DNA of 34,692 nt from Lentisphaerota bacterium (GTDB lineage Bacteria; Verrucomicrobiota; Lentisphaeria; Victivallales; Victivallaceae), in the NCBI GenBank assembly GCA_015061615.1, contig SUWE01000028.1, forward strand, positions 1-34,692, read 5' to 3'. Shown here piece after piece: positions 8,447-16,311 of this stretch. The position numbers and the translations under genes were made by a program. The notes below the pieces were generated by a model. The model worked only from the letters and a program-made list of their open reading frames with translations. It was not told the DNA's origin and did no database searches. Position 1 is the first letter of the stretch. Every line of letters begins with the position of its first letter.

Positions 8447-10135
8447 TCACTCCCCGTACTTTATTGTAAGGAAACGGTGCAGAAACCGTTCCGTCGATTC
8501 GATTATGACTGCCTGCGGCTTGAAATTGCGGATATCGGCGGCAAAGGGTTCAAAAACAAAATCCTTGCCCGAACCGTAAAAGGCGTAAATTTCCTCACTT
8601 GCCAGCGGCACCATGAAGGGACTTATATATCCCCAGAAACTGTCGGCAACGGTAAGGATCCTCAAGCCCCGGTAATTTCTGTTGCCGGAAACAAAATGTC
8701 TTGTCAGCAAACTTATCTGCGGAATTTCCTGCATTTTGCGCAGATCGTGACGGAAGATGAACTCCGGTTCCGGTGCGGCAATATATTTATCATCAAGATC
8801 TTCTTCCGGTTTCAAGCCGAGCTGCATCGCGGCGTCGATATCGCCGTTGCGCCCGGTTTTCCATTTGGAAATATTTTCCGGAACAGCTTCAAGATGAGGG
8901 AATTTTTCCATTATTGCCTTTTTTATTTCCTGTGCGGAAATATATGCTCCCTGCGGAGTCTGGTGGGTCCCGCCCATGTAATAAAGCTGATACTCTTTTT
9001 TCTTTTCCAGAAGTTGCGGCAATGGAGCAATAACTGTAACTTTGCTGTGTTTGCGCAGATAATCGGTCAACTGTTCCAACCGCGACTGCTTATGACGGCG
9101 CTGTTTGAGCAGGAAATCCGGATAATACTCCTCATAGACCCGCTCCTTATCCGGCATAAGCACCACAAATACCGGAGCATTGAAGCGGGCGGCGAACTCA
9201 TCGGCAACGGCATCAAGGCGCCTTGCACACTCTCTGAGTTCATCAGCGGTAAAACGGTTGAGATTCTGCGCCATTGCCACGGAATCGAATCCGGTGGAAA
9301 AAATCCACCCCTCTTTTCCGTAAAACGCCTTGCTGTTCCGCGCGAGCGTTCCGCCTGAAAAGAGATTGGATTCAAAGATCTTCCGGTTCAATTTTATCAT
9401 TTTGCCGCGGCAGAAAAAACGGTCGCCCAGATAGAGTTCAAACTCTTTGGGGAACTTCTTTGTCAATGACGGGAACTTCTGGAAAAAGCGGTTTTCATCG
9501 CTGACCACACTCCAAATATCCAGCCTCATCACCGGAAAAAGCATCAAAATCATCGCTGCCGTGATAAAAAACAGCTCTCTGGCAGGTTCGACTTTTATCC
9601 GGAAAAAAAACATTCCTGCCGCCGCAAGCGCAATTATCAGCGCCGCGCTGAACACTTTGTATTGCAGGACACGGCAGGTCTTTATCCGCACCGGGAATGT
9701 GACAGCGGCGGATGAATCAATAATAAGTTTTCCGCCGTCGGTCCTGACTCCTTCAGTTACCGGCAGATCTTTTTTCCAATCGGCGGAGTAACTTTTTTTG
9801 CGCCCTTTCACGGTGAGGTTGCTTATGGCGATTTTCTTACCGTCAGCAACTTCAATGCGGAGACCGAAAATATTTGACTGAACTGCGGGGATTTGCAGTT
9901 TGACTTTCTGCATTCTGTCGCTTTCCGGCAGGGTAAAGCGGGCAAACAGGAGTTTTTCCCGGCTGAAAAGATCGCCTTCATGGTCGCTTGCCAGCGCGAT
10001 ATTCACTTCAGTTTGAGCGGAGTAGAAGAACTCCGTTTCAAACTCTTTTACAACGTACCACGGTGAAAAAAAGAGCATGACGAAGGCAAAGACAAGCAGA
10101 GAGAAAAATATCTGCAAACTCCTCTTTATCCCCAT
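8447..10135 (-). CDS. AlgX/AlgJ-like polysaccharide O-acetylation protein
   Basis: This 562-residue protein has an N-terminal membrane anchor (about 6-25) and a second hydrophobic segment pair near 160-210. A C-terminal SGNH-like domain of the AlgX/AlgJ (DHHW) type follows. GTHQTPQGAY at 389-398 matches the family's D-x-H-W-T-x-x-G-A-Y block with Asp replaced by Thr, and TVADSFWG at 495-502 matches its G-D-S-F nucleophile block (Ser499). Such proteins transfer acetyl groups supplied by the MBOAT partner onto exported polysaccharide. I prefer the ATG at 10135, which has GGGAG upstream and begins a normal membrane anchor, over the in-frame ATG at 10213, which would overlap the upstream gene. 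The Thr in place of Asp at the first motif deserves checking. Confidence 0.82.
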   Translation of the reverse strand: MGIKRSLQIFFSLLVFAFVMLFFSPWYVVKEFETEFFYSAQTEVNIALASDHEGDLFSREKLLFARFTLPESDRMQKVKLQIPAVQSNIFGLRIEVADGKKIAISNLTVKGRKKSYSADWKKDLPVTEGVRTDGGKLIIDSSAAVTFPVRIKTCRVLQYKVFSAALIIALAAAGMFFFRIKVEPARELFFITAAMILMLFPVMRLDIWSVVSDENRFFQKFPSLTKKFPKEFELYLGDRFFCRGKMIKLNRKIFESNLFSGGTLARNSKAFYGKEGWIFSTGFDSVAMAQNLNRFTADELRECARRLDAVADEFAARFNAPVFVVLMPDKERVYEEYYPDFLLKQRRHKQSRLEQLTDYLRKHSKVTVIAPLPQLLEKKKEYQLYYMGGTHQTPQGAYISAQEIKKAIMEKFPHLEAVPENISKWKTGRNGDIDAAMQLGLKPEEDLDDKYIAAPEPEFIFRHDLRKMQEIPQISLLTRHFVSGNRNYRGLRILTVADSFWGYISPFMVPLASEEIYAFYGSGKDFVFEPFAADIRNFKPQAVIIESTERFLHRFLTIKYGE

Positions 10136-10175
10136 CGCTTTTTCTCCCGTGATATACCGAAACAGGCAAACGGTA

Positions 10176-10985
10176 TTATCCGTTGATCCCCAGTTCTTTG
10201 CTGAGAACGTCACGGCAGACCTTCACAAATTTCATCTCATGCCGGATACCTTCGGCAGTGTAGCGCATTTTCGGGTCGTACCAGTGAAACTCTGCGGAGG
10301 GATAGGGAAGCAAACGCAGTTCGGCGCCGTCGATTCCGGTGCATGTTTCATCAAGGTCACACGCCATCACCAGAAATTTGGAAGGCTTGCCCTTGCGCAA
10401 TTCGGTGATTTTACGGCAGATGCGCTCGATATCCTCTTTTCTGCCGTCGGCTTTTTTATGCAGAACAAACATAATCAGATTGGGATAATCCATAACTTCG
10501 CGGAAGTTGGCGATCCTGCCGCGCAGACGGTTCTGGATTTTTTCCAGATCATCCGGACCGCAATCTTTGTCATGGGGATAGAACATACCGGATTCCGGAG
10601 TATTGTTCCACCGTTTCCACTGGAAATCGTAGCTCCAGCCGTCGGCGAAGTAGTCGGCAAAATCATTTTCCAGATTATGCGCGACAGCTTCCGGAGGGGA
10701 ACAGGCAAGGTCAAAAGGCATACCTTTTTCACCGGCGGCTTTACCGGGTTTGAGCATGTAAGTTGTGGTGTAACTTCTTGCCATGCAGTCACAGCCAAGA
10801 GAGACGATCTTGTATTCCTCACGGTGTTTTTTCATGAATTTCAAATTGCTTTTCATGAATGCCCACAGTTCCCGGCTGATTTCAGGAACCTCATCGGTTA
10901 TTTTGAAAAATGAAAAAAACATCATGCTCAGATATCCGCCGGGCAGACGTTTGCTCAGTTTGGAAAGTGTTTTTCTTATCGACAT
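10176..10985 (-). CDS. DUF1796-like putative papain-like cysteine peptidase
   Basis: The 269-residue protein carries SLGCDCMAR at 62-70 and GMPFDLACSPPEAV at 88-101. This is the pattern of the DUF1796 family (serine-leucine-glycine-x-x-cysteine, then P-F-D-W/L), annotated as putative papain-like cysteine peptidases. A histidine follows at 176 (MFVLHK). The family is often found with surface polysaccharide or glycosyltransferase genes; its true reaction is not established. It is the first gene of the operon leading to the AlgX-like and MBOAT genes, 40 bases ahead of the former. Its leader, from a promoter at 11194-11222, contains a 169-base hairpin repeat. The ribosome site AAGGGA lies about 9 bases before the ATG. 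Confidence 0.75.
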   Translation of the reverse strand: MSIRKTLSKLSKRLPGGYLSMMFFSFFKITDEVPEISRELWAFMKSNLKFMKKHREEYKIVSLGCDCMARSYTTTYMLKPGKAAGEKGMPFDLACSPPEAVAHNLENDFADYFADGWSYDFQWKRWNNTPESGMFYPHDKDCGPDDLEKIQNRLRGRIANFREVMDYPNLIMFVLHKKADGRKEDIERICRKITELRKGKPSKFLVMACDLDETCTGIDGAELRLLPYPSAEFHWYDPKMRYTAEGIRHEMKFVKVCRDVLSKELGING

Positions 10986-11014
10986 ATATTATTTCCCTTA
11001 ATAAACTCCTGACG

Positions 11015-11183
11015 CCAGAGGTAATTGCAAAAGTCAATAAAAAAAGATTGAAAAGATACCGTTGATGAGATTAAAAAGAGAGTTTAAGGCGGCTGCTGAA
11101 TAAGTAACCAGCCGGAAACGCTCCTTTTTCAGATCGCAACGGGAATTTTCAAGAATTTTTCAGAACTTTTGAAATTGCCTTTC
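11015..11183. mobile_element. Long-hairpin repeat, copy A (MITE-like), in operon leader
   Basis: This is one of three related ~170-base elements. The ends are inverted: GGTAATTGCAAAAGT at 11021-11035 against ACTTTTGAAATTGCC at 11065+100, i.e. 11165-11179, with 13 of 15 matching. Inner arms also pair: TTGAAAA (11048-11054) with TTTTCAA (11146-11152), CCGTTG (11059-11064) with CAACGG (11137-11142), GTTT (11082-11085) with AAAC (11116-11119), and GGCTGCT (11091-11097) with AGTAACC (11103-11109, one mismatch and one G-T). The outer ~60 and ~55 bases are nearly identical to copy B. It carries no ORF and no clear target duplication. It lies between the promoter at 11194-11222 and the DUF1796-like start, so it is transcribed. 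Confidence 0.75.
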
Positions 11184-11193
11184 CGATTTACTT

Positions 11194-11222
11194 AATATAG
11201 CACGAAACTGGAATTTTTTCAA
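11194..11222 (-). promoter_or_regulatory. Promoter of the O-acetylation operon
   Basis: Minus-strand TTGAAA (11222-11217), 17 bases, TATATT (11199-11194). The predicted start is near 11187, only a few bases before the hairpin repeat at 11183. The leader to the ATG at 10985 is about 200 bases, mostly repeat. Confidence 0.75.
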
Positions 11223-11239
11223 TCTTTGTTCACCGGATA

Positions 11240-13135
11240 TCAGAAACGCAGTGCATCTGAACGCAGTTTCATCACCGAACCGATATTTATCCTGCCTTCA
11301 CTGCGCGGCATATCTTCGCGGGCAACGAAGGCGGTCAAAGCGAACTCCGGCAGCTCGACCTGAACTCCGGAATTGAGCATTTTTATCACGATACACTCAA
11401 ATTTACGCGCCGGTTCACGCTCGATCATCTCCTGCACCATGCGGAGTTTCAAACGGTCATTGGCGGCGAAACACGCACCGTCGATGCGTTCTTCGATCTC
11501 CGAACAGTGACGGGCGACCGACTCCAGAACAGATGCGCTTTTAGTCCGCTGATTCAAATCCAGCTGCCACAGCTGCTGATGCACAGTCAGATCGGCATAG
11601 CGGCGTATCGGACTGGTGAAGTGAGCGTAAAAAGTCTTGCCGAGGGCAAAATGGATATCCCCTTTCACACTGTACGATGCGCGGGCAAAGGAACGCAGGA
11701 TCATTCCCAGAATCAGATTTTTTGCCGGGTCTTCGGGCAGAGAGGCGATAAATTCGCGACAGCATTTACGGTCGGCGATATCTCCGACATTGTAACCGAA
11801 AGCATCGTGCATCACTTCAGAAAATTCGACGGTCTTTTCCATTTCCGGCTCCGGATGCACCCGGTAGATGCCTGCAAGCTGTTTCTGCGGTAATTGCAGA
11901 CCGACAAACTGATTTGCCGCAAGCATACACTCCTCGACCAGCTGTTCGGATTCCCGTGAAATTTTGCGGTCGATACCGGTTACAGTGTTGCTCTTTTCGT
12001 CGCATATCACGCGCACTTCCGGCAGGGCAAGTTCGATAAATTCTTCGGTTTTTTCGCGGTAACTGCGCATTTTACGCACGACCTGAGCAAGCAGTTTCAA
12101 CGTTTCCGGAGTCTTATCCAGCCATCTGCCGCCGACGGTGCCGCGATCAAGAAATTCCTGAACTTCATCATAGTCAAGCCGTTGAGCAACTTTCACAAGA
12201 GTGTGTTCCCTCGTTCCGGATAAAACTCTGCCTTCGGAATCGACTTTAAGGAAAACGGAGTGCGCCAGGGAATCCTGATTTTCCTGCATACTGATTTTTG
12301 CCGTCAATCCGGCGGGGAGCATCGGCAGCGTTCTGCCCGGCAGATAACAGCTGAATCCGCGGAGTCCGGCAAGTTTGTCAAAACGCTCTTTGGGACGGAT
12401 ATACGCCGCAACATCAGCGATATGTATCCCGGCAGTATACGTTCCATCTCCATTATCTTCAATAGATAAGGCATCGTCAAAATCTTTGGCGTCAAAGGGG
12501 TCTATCGTCAGGATAAAGAGATCCCGGCGGTCACTGCGGGGGATTTTTGCAGGTACGATGGCGCGGGCGAGGTTCTCATCTTCTTCCGAGTATTTGCCCG
12601 GCAGTTCAAACTCCGCCATCACCGCATCCAGATCGGCGCTCAAAACTCCGGCTTCGCCGATAACTTCGCCGATTTTTCCGGTCAATTCGCCGTTTTCACT
12701 GCTTTCGCATTTTATACGCACCCAGTCGCCTCTTACTGCACCTTTGCGCGAACCGTAAATGGATACCACTTCCGGCAGACGTTTATTCAACGGCGCTACG
12801 AAGGAACCTTCAACAAGCTGACCGACAAAACTTTTGCGCTGACGGTCGAGTATCTCCACGACTTTGCCGACCGGACCGCGCTCACTGTCTTCCGGATGTC
12901 CCGGACGCGGCGGCAGAAGTTTCACTTTGACCGTGTCACCGTCAAGGGCAAATCCGGCAAATTTCGCAGGAACAAACACCTCATCTTTACCACTGCCGTC
13001 ATCAGGAACGACAAATCCGTACCCTCCGGCGGTCATGGAAATTTTTCCGGTGATACACTCCCCGTCACGCAGGGCTTTTCTTTTTGCGGTACGCTCCGCG
13101 ATACGGCGCAAACGGACTTTACGGCTCTTTTTCAT
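11240..13135 (-). CDS. rnr: Ribonuclease R / RNB-domain exoribonuclease
   Basis: This 631-residue 3'-5' exoribonuclease starts with a basic tail and cold-shock (OB) domains, including GGYGFVVPDDGSGKDEVFVPAKFAGFALDGD near 37-67. The RNB catalytic domain follows: IDPFDAKDFDDA at 211-222 supplies the magnesium-binding aspartates (Asp212, 218, 220, 221), and AHFTSPIRRYADLTVHQQL is the conserved late motif. The usual N-terminal helix-turn-helix is absent. The C-terminal S1-like domain is only about 50 residues and ends in DALRF, and no reading frame past the stop resumes it. The ATG overlaps the stop of the binding-protein gene by 4 bases, so translation is coupled. It is the last gene of a long operon. 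Confidence 0.92.
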   Translation of the reverse strand: MKKSRKVRLRRIAERTAKRKALRDGECITGKISMTAGGYGFVVPDDGSGKDEVFVPAKFAGFALDGDTVKVKLLPPRPGHPEDSERGPVGKVVEILDRQRKSFVGQLVEGSFVAPLNKRLPEVVSIYGSRKGAVRGDWVRIKCESSENGELTGKIGEVIGEAGVLSADLDAVMAEFELPGKYSEEDENLARAIVPAKIPRSDRRDLFILTIDPFDAKDFDDALSIEDNGDGTYTAGIHIADVAAYIRPKERFDKLAGLRGFSCYLPGRTLPMLPAGLTAKISMQENQDSLAHSVFLKVDSEGRVLSGTREHTLVKVAQRLDYDEVQEFLDRGTVGGRWLDKTPETLKLLAQVVRKMRSYREKTEEFIELALPEVRVICDEKSNTVTGIDRKISRESEQLVEECMLAANQFVGLQLPQKQLAGIYRVHPEPEMEKTVEFSEVMHDAFGYNVGDIADRKCCREFIASLPEDPAKNLILGMILRSFARASYSVKGDIHFALGKTFYAHFTSPIRRYADLTVHQQLWQLDLNQRTKSASVLESVARHCSEIEERIDGACFAANDRLKLRMVQEMIEREPARKFECIVIKMLNSGVQVELPEFALTAFVAREDMPRSEGRINIGSVMKLRSDALRF

Positions 13136-13890
13136 AATACGATCAATCCTGAATTTGCCATTTGAGTACGGTATTTATCCTTTTTCAGCTCTTTGAGCAA
13201 AAGCTGCAAACGCGCACTGTTTTCCTTATACGCAATGACGTAACGCACTGACAGCGGGTATTTTCCGGAAATTATATCCGCACTGGTCGGCAGAACTCCG
13301 CCGATCGGCAGACACTTCACTTCGACCGGAGCCTGCGGAATATACTGGGCAAAGAAGATCGAAGCGGTGTTTATAAAGGTGAAGCCGGAAGAAAATGAAT
13401 CCACTTTGAATATCTCCTCCGCCGCGGCATCGTTGCCGAAAATCCGCCGGACAAGGGTTCCGGAAGGGGAGAGCGGTTTCATCATTATCCGCTGGATATC
13501 AAGATTTATTCTGTTGTATTCCACCCAGCTCGGACGGGGGGAACGCAATATCTCACCGACCTGTTTTTTTGTCAATGCCGCCCCCGGATTGGCGGAACTC
13601 ACATAGAGTGCCAGCGCTTCACACGCCAGCGGAACAACATTTCTGTTGGCGGCAAAAACGGAGTCGATCACCACCGCATCGACGCTGCCTTTATCCAGCT
13701 CCGCAAGCGCCTTTGAGGGGTCCATACGTTTCATGGATACTTCAAGGTCACTTTGCAATGCCAGCGTTACCGATGCCCGGAACACCGCTTCAAGCGGCGC
13801 TCCGCCGGTGGCGTCGGCAAGGAGCAGTTCCGCCCCCTTCACCGGGAGCAGAAAGAGAAAAAGCACGCTGATTATCAGTAACTTATTCAT
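13132..13890 (-). CDS. PstS-like periplasmic substrate-binding protein
   Basis: The 252-residue protein has a signal peptide (residues 1-19, ending VKGA) and the reduced layout of phosphate-type binding proteins. It shows SVDAVVIDSVF, ALALYVSSANPGAALTKKQVGEILRSPRPSW and SPSGTLVRRIFG, matching the PstS pattern in which 'PLT..QL..IF.G...W' precedes an S-G-T anion loop. The binding residues are not conserved enough to name phosphate as ligand, and no ABC transporter genes are adjacent, so a sensing or orphan role is possible. Its ATG overlaps the hisC stop by 8 bases, and its own stop overlaps rnr by 4 bases. Confidence 0.78.
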   Translation of the reverse strand: MNKLLIISVLFLFLLPVKGAELLLADATGGAPLEAVFRASVTLALQSDLEVSMKRMDPSKALAELDKGSVDAVVIDSVFAANRNVVPLACEALALYVSSANPGAALTKKQVGEILRSPRPSWVEYNRINLDIQRIMMKPLSPSGTLVRRIFGNDAAAEEIFKVDSFSSGFTFINTASIFFAQYIPQAPVEVKCLPIGGVLPTSADIISGKYPLSVRYVIAYKENSARLQLLLKELKKDKYRTQMANSGLIVL

Positions 13891-14944
13891 TGCGGTAAAG
13901 GTTTTTCAAAAAGCGGATGAGATTGATATTCTGCGAACCGGAACCGACGGTTATGCGCAGATATTTTCCGGTGACTTCGCCGGGAAAATAGCGGACGATG
14001 ATATTCGCCTCACGCAGGGTCTTGAACAGACCTTCAGCATCGCCATCCGGCGGGGATACAAAGAGAAAATTCGCCTGACTGGGGATCACTTTGAATCCGA
14101 GAGCGATAAGCTCCCGGTTCAAAATCATGCGGGTCTTGATGATCTGGCGCACCCGTTTGCGGCGGTAGGTTTTATCCTCAAAATTCGCTTTGGCAAGGAC
14201 TTGTGAAATCCGGTTGACGTTGTATGAATCCTTGAGTTTCATCAGACCGGCGATCAGATTTTCGTTGCCGAAAGCATAGCCGACACGCAGACCAGCCATT
14301 GACGAACCTTTGGATAAAGTACGCATGACCAGCACGTTGTCGAACTTTTTGGCAAATTCGGCGCAGTTATCCGCCGCAAAATCGCTGTACGCTTCGTCGA
14401 TAAGCACGATGCCGTCAAATTCCCGGCAGACCTTTTCCACCAGCTCTTTGGGAGCGCAGTTCCCGGTCGGCGCATTGGGGCGGGTGATTATCAGCAAATT
14501 GGCATTTCCGGCAAGCTCCACGATATTTTCCGGATAGGAAAAATCCTCCTTGTCAAGGTCGATCTTTATCACCGGTGCGCCCTGAAGCGCCGCCAGCACC
14601 GGATAAAGCGAATAACTCGGCTCAAAGACCGCCACCGGCAGTTCATAAGAGGTGAATGCGCGGAAAATCATCGTCAGCAGATCATCGGAACCGTTGCCGA
14701 CGATCACATTGTCGCGTTTCATCTTGACGCTTTCAGAAAAAAGATCGCGCAGTTCATCCGCTGTCGGGTCGGGATAAAGCCGCAGATCGACATGCTTCAA
14801 CCGGGCAAGCACCTTGCGCACTTCCGGTGAAGGCGGATAGGGGTTTTCGTTGGTATTGAGCTTTATCAGCTTTGCGGCCTTCGGCTGTTCCCCCGGAACA
14901 TAACCGGCGATCGCATCAATTTCTTTACGGAAATAGGATTTCAT
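13883..14944 (-). CDS. hisC: Histidinol-phosphate aminotransferase
   Basis: This 353-residue PLP enzyme converts imidazole-acetol phosphate to L-histidinol phosphate. Fold-type I aminotransferase signatures are LNTNENPYPPSP near the start, IVGNGSDDLL (81-90), TRPNAPTGN (154-162), LIDEAYSDF (181-189, Asp183 to the pyridine nitrogen) and TLSKGSSMAGLRVGYAF (209-225), in which Lys212 forms the Schiff base. Those match HisC rather than other class I/II enzymes, but broader specificity is possible because no other his genes are nearby. I chose the ATG at 14944 over 15040 since AAGGAG precedes it. That ATG shares its A with the upstream TGA stop (TGATG), a coupled arrangement. Confidence 0.92.
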   Translation of the reverse strand: MKSYFRKEIDAIAGYVPGEQPKAAKLIKLNTNENPYPPSPEVRKVLARLKHVDLRLYPDPTADELRDLFSESVKMKRDNVIVGNGSDDLLTMIFRAFTSYELPVAVFEPSYSLYPVLAALQGAPVIKIDLDKEDFSYPENIVELAGNANLLIITRPNAPTGNCAPKELVEKVCREFDGIVLIDEAYSDFAADNCAEFAKKFDNVLVMRTLSKGSSMAGLRVGYAFGNENLIAGLMKLKDSYNVNRISQVLAKANFEDKTYRRKRVRQIIKTRMILNRELIALGFKVIPSQANFLFVSPPDGDAEGLFKTLREANIIVRYFPGEVTGKYLRITVGSGSQNINLIRFLKNLYRNE

Positions 14945-15477
14945 CAAAAAACACTCCTTATCAATGTATATAAAGCAGTTACAGCGCCCAGCACTCCGCA
15001 GGCGGCAACAGAATATTTCCATGCAGACGATACCGCGCATTTGCGGAAAATATCACGCAAAGTACACGGTTTGGCGGCGAGCCAGATACCGGCGATGCCG
15101 CAAAGCAGCATAATGACCGTGACTGCCCCCGCTCCGGCAACGCGGAAATCAAACGCATAGTGAACGATATCATAACCTGCCAATATAAGAAGAAATGCAA
15201 CTCCTCTGGCAGCATAATGATCCAGATGCCGGAAACTCAACACCGGCAGCACCACCGCCAGCGGATAGAGCCACGGCACGACCGCTTCCGGAGTGACCGG
15301 AACTGCCAGCGGCACGCAAAGCAGCGCACACGGCAGACAAAGGAGCAATCCGGCGATGCGGTTCCTGCAAAGTTTTTCAAGTTTGTTTACCGTCGCAGGA
15401 GCGGCTTTCAAGGCACAGACTGCAAGCGCCGCCAGTACGAGTGCCAATACGAGCATTTCAATTTTCAAAATCCACAT
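14944..15477 (-). CDS. Small polytopic membrane protein of unknown function
   Basis: The 177-residue protein is almost wholly hydrophobic, with about six membrane segments: residues 5-25, 37-53, 56-76, 85-104, 107-128 and 145-170. I recognise no family. The start at 15477 places a membrane segment immediately after the Met and lies 14 bases past the tatD-like stop; the in-frame ATG at 15582 would run into that gene. The ribosome site is weak (GATGGAC). Its stop overlaps the hisC ATG by one base. Position between the tatD-like gene and hisC offers no clear role. Confidence 0.72.
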   Translation of the reverse strand: MWILKIEMLVLALVLAALAVCALKAAPATVNKLEKLCRNRIAGLLLCLPCALLCVPLAVPVTPEAVVPWLYPLAVVLPVLSFRHLDHYAARGVAFLLILAGYDIVHYAFDFRVAGAGAVTVIMLLCGIAGIWLAAKPCTLRDIFRKCAVSSAWKYSVAACGVLGAVTALYTLIRSVF

Positions 15478-15490
15478 AACACACTGTCCA

Positions 15491-16309
15491 TCAAAGGTTG
15501 ATACCGTAAAATCTTCTGCCGTTGGCGGAAAATATTTCCGCCGCTTTTTCCGGGAGCATCTGCCGCTGGGCGCCGAGAGCAAGCGCCACCAGCGGAACCA
15601 TTCCCGGCGTGTTGCTTCTGCCGCGGTAGGGAACCGGTGCCAGATAAGGGGAATCGGTTTCGATCAATATCCGCTCATCCGGAACAACTGCGATCGCTTC
15701 GCGGATGTTCGACGCCGCCTTGAAAGTGTACATTCCCGTAACACCGAAATATCCGCCCAGAGCAAGGAATTTTTCCGCATCGGCGGCGTTGCCCGCGTAG
15801 CAGTGGATAACGAATCTGCCCCCTGCCCCGGCAAAGGGTCCAAGCATTGCAAGAGCATCATCGTACACTTTACGGCAGTTGTCTTTGTCGCGCAAATGGA
15901 GCATTGCCGGCAGATTCCACTCCAATGCAAGCTGTAAAAACTCCTCAAGAACGGTTTTCTGACTTGCCTCATCGGAAAAGTCGTAAAAGTAATCCAAGCC
16001 GATCTCACCGACGGCAGCCAGTTTTTCATGATTCCGGAAAATGGAAAAATCCGGCTTTTCCCCCGCGAGGTACTCCGTTGCCGCATGGGGATGGATCCCG
16101 CAGGAAAAGTAAACATTTTCCGCATATCCGGCAAACTCCATTGCCCGCACCGATTCAGCGCAGTTGCTTCCGGCGCAGAGCATGAGCAGCCTGTCAACCG
16201 GGACGGCAAAATCCTTTGATGCCAGTTGAAGATCATTCCGGCATCTGCTCAGAAAATCTTCAAATGTATCCTCTGCGGACAGATGGAAGTGGGTATCGAA
16301 AATTTCCAT
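15491..16309 (-). CDS. TatD family metal-dependent hydrolase (DNase-like)
   Basis: This 272-residue TIM-barrel protein shows the TatD signature set: DTHFHLS (His7, His9), GEIGLDYFYDFS (Glu102), MLHLRDKD (His138), VIHCYAGN (His169) and IETDSPYLAP (Asp219). These coordinate two divalent metals. TatD proteins are 3'-5' exonucleases or DNases, with a proposed role in DNA repair and D-aminoacyl-tRNA deacylation for some members. Length is typical (about 260). AAGGTG precedes the ATG. It begins 2 bases after the LptF/G-like stop. Confidence 0.93.
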   Translation of the reverse strand: MEIFDTHFHLSAEDTFEDFLSRCRNDLQLASKDFAVPVDRLLMLCAGSNCAESVRAMEFAGYAENVYFSCGIHPHAATEYLAGEKPDFSIFRNHEKLAAVGEIGLDYFYDFSDEASQKTVLEEFLQLALEWNLPAMLHLRDKDNCRKVYDDALAMLGPFAGAGGRFVIHCYAGNAADAEKFLALGGYFGVTGMYTFKAASNIREAIAVVPDERILIETDSPYLAPVPYRGRSNTPGMVPLVALALGAQRQMLPEKAAEIFSANGRRFYGINL

Positions 16310-16311
16310 TA

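Noticed and set aside
8477-9358. 293-codon plus-strand ORF opposite the AlgX-like gene
   Set aside because: Same reason: shadow frame without start signals.
11015-11183. Insertion sequence with its own transposase
   Set aside because: The element is only ~170 bases, has no ORF and shows no target-site duplication. A non-autonomous or structural repeat fits better.
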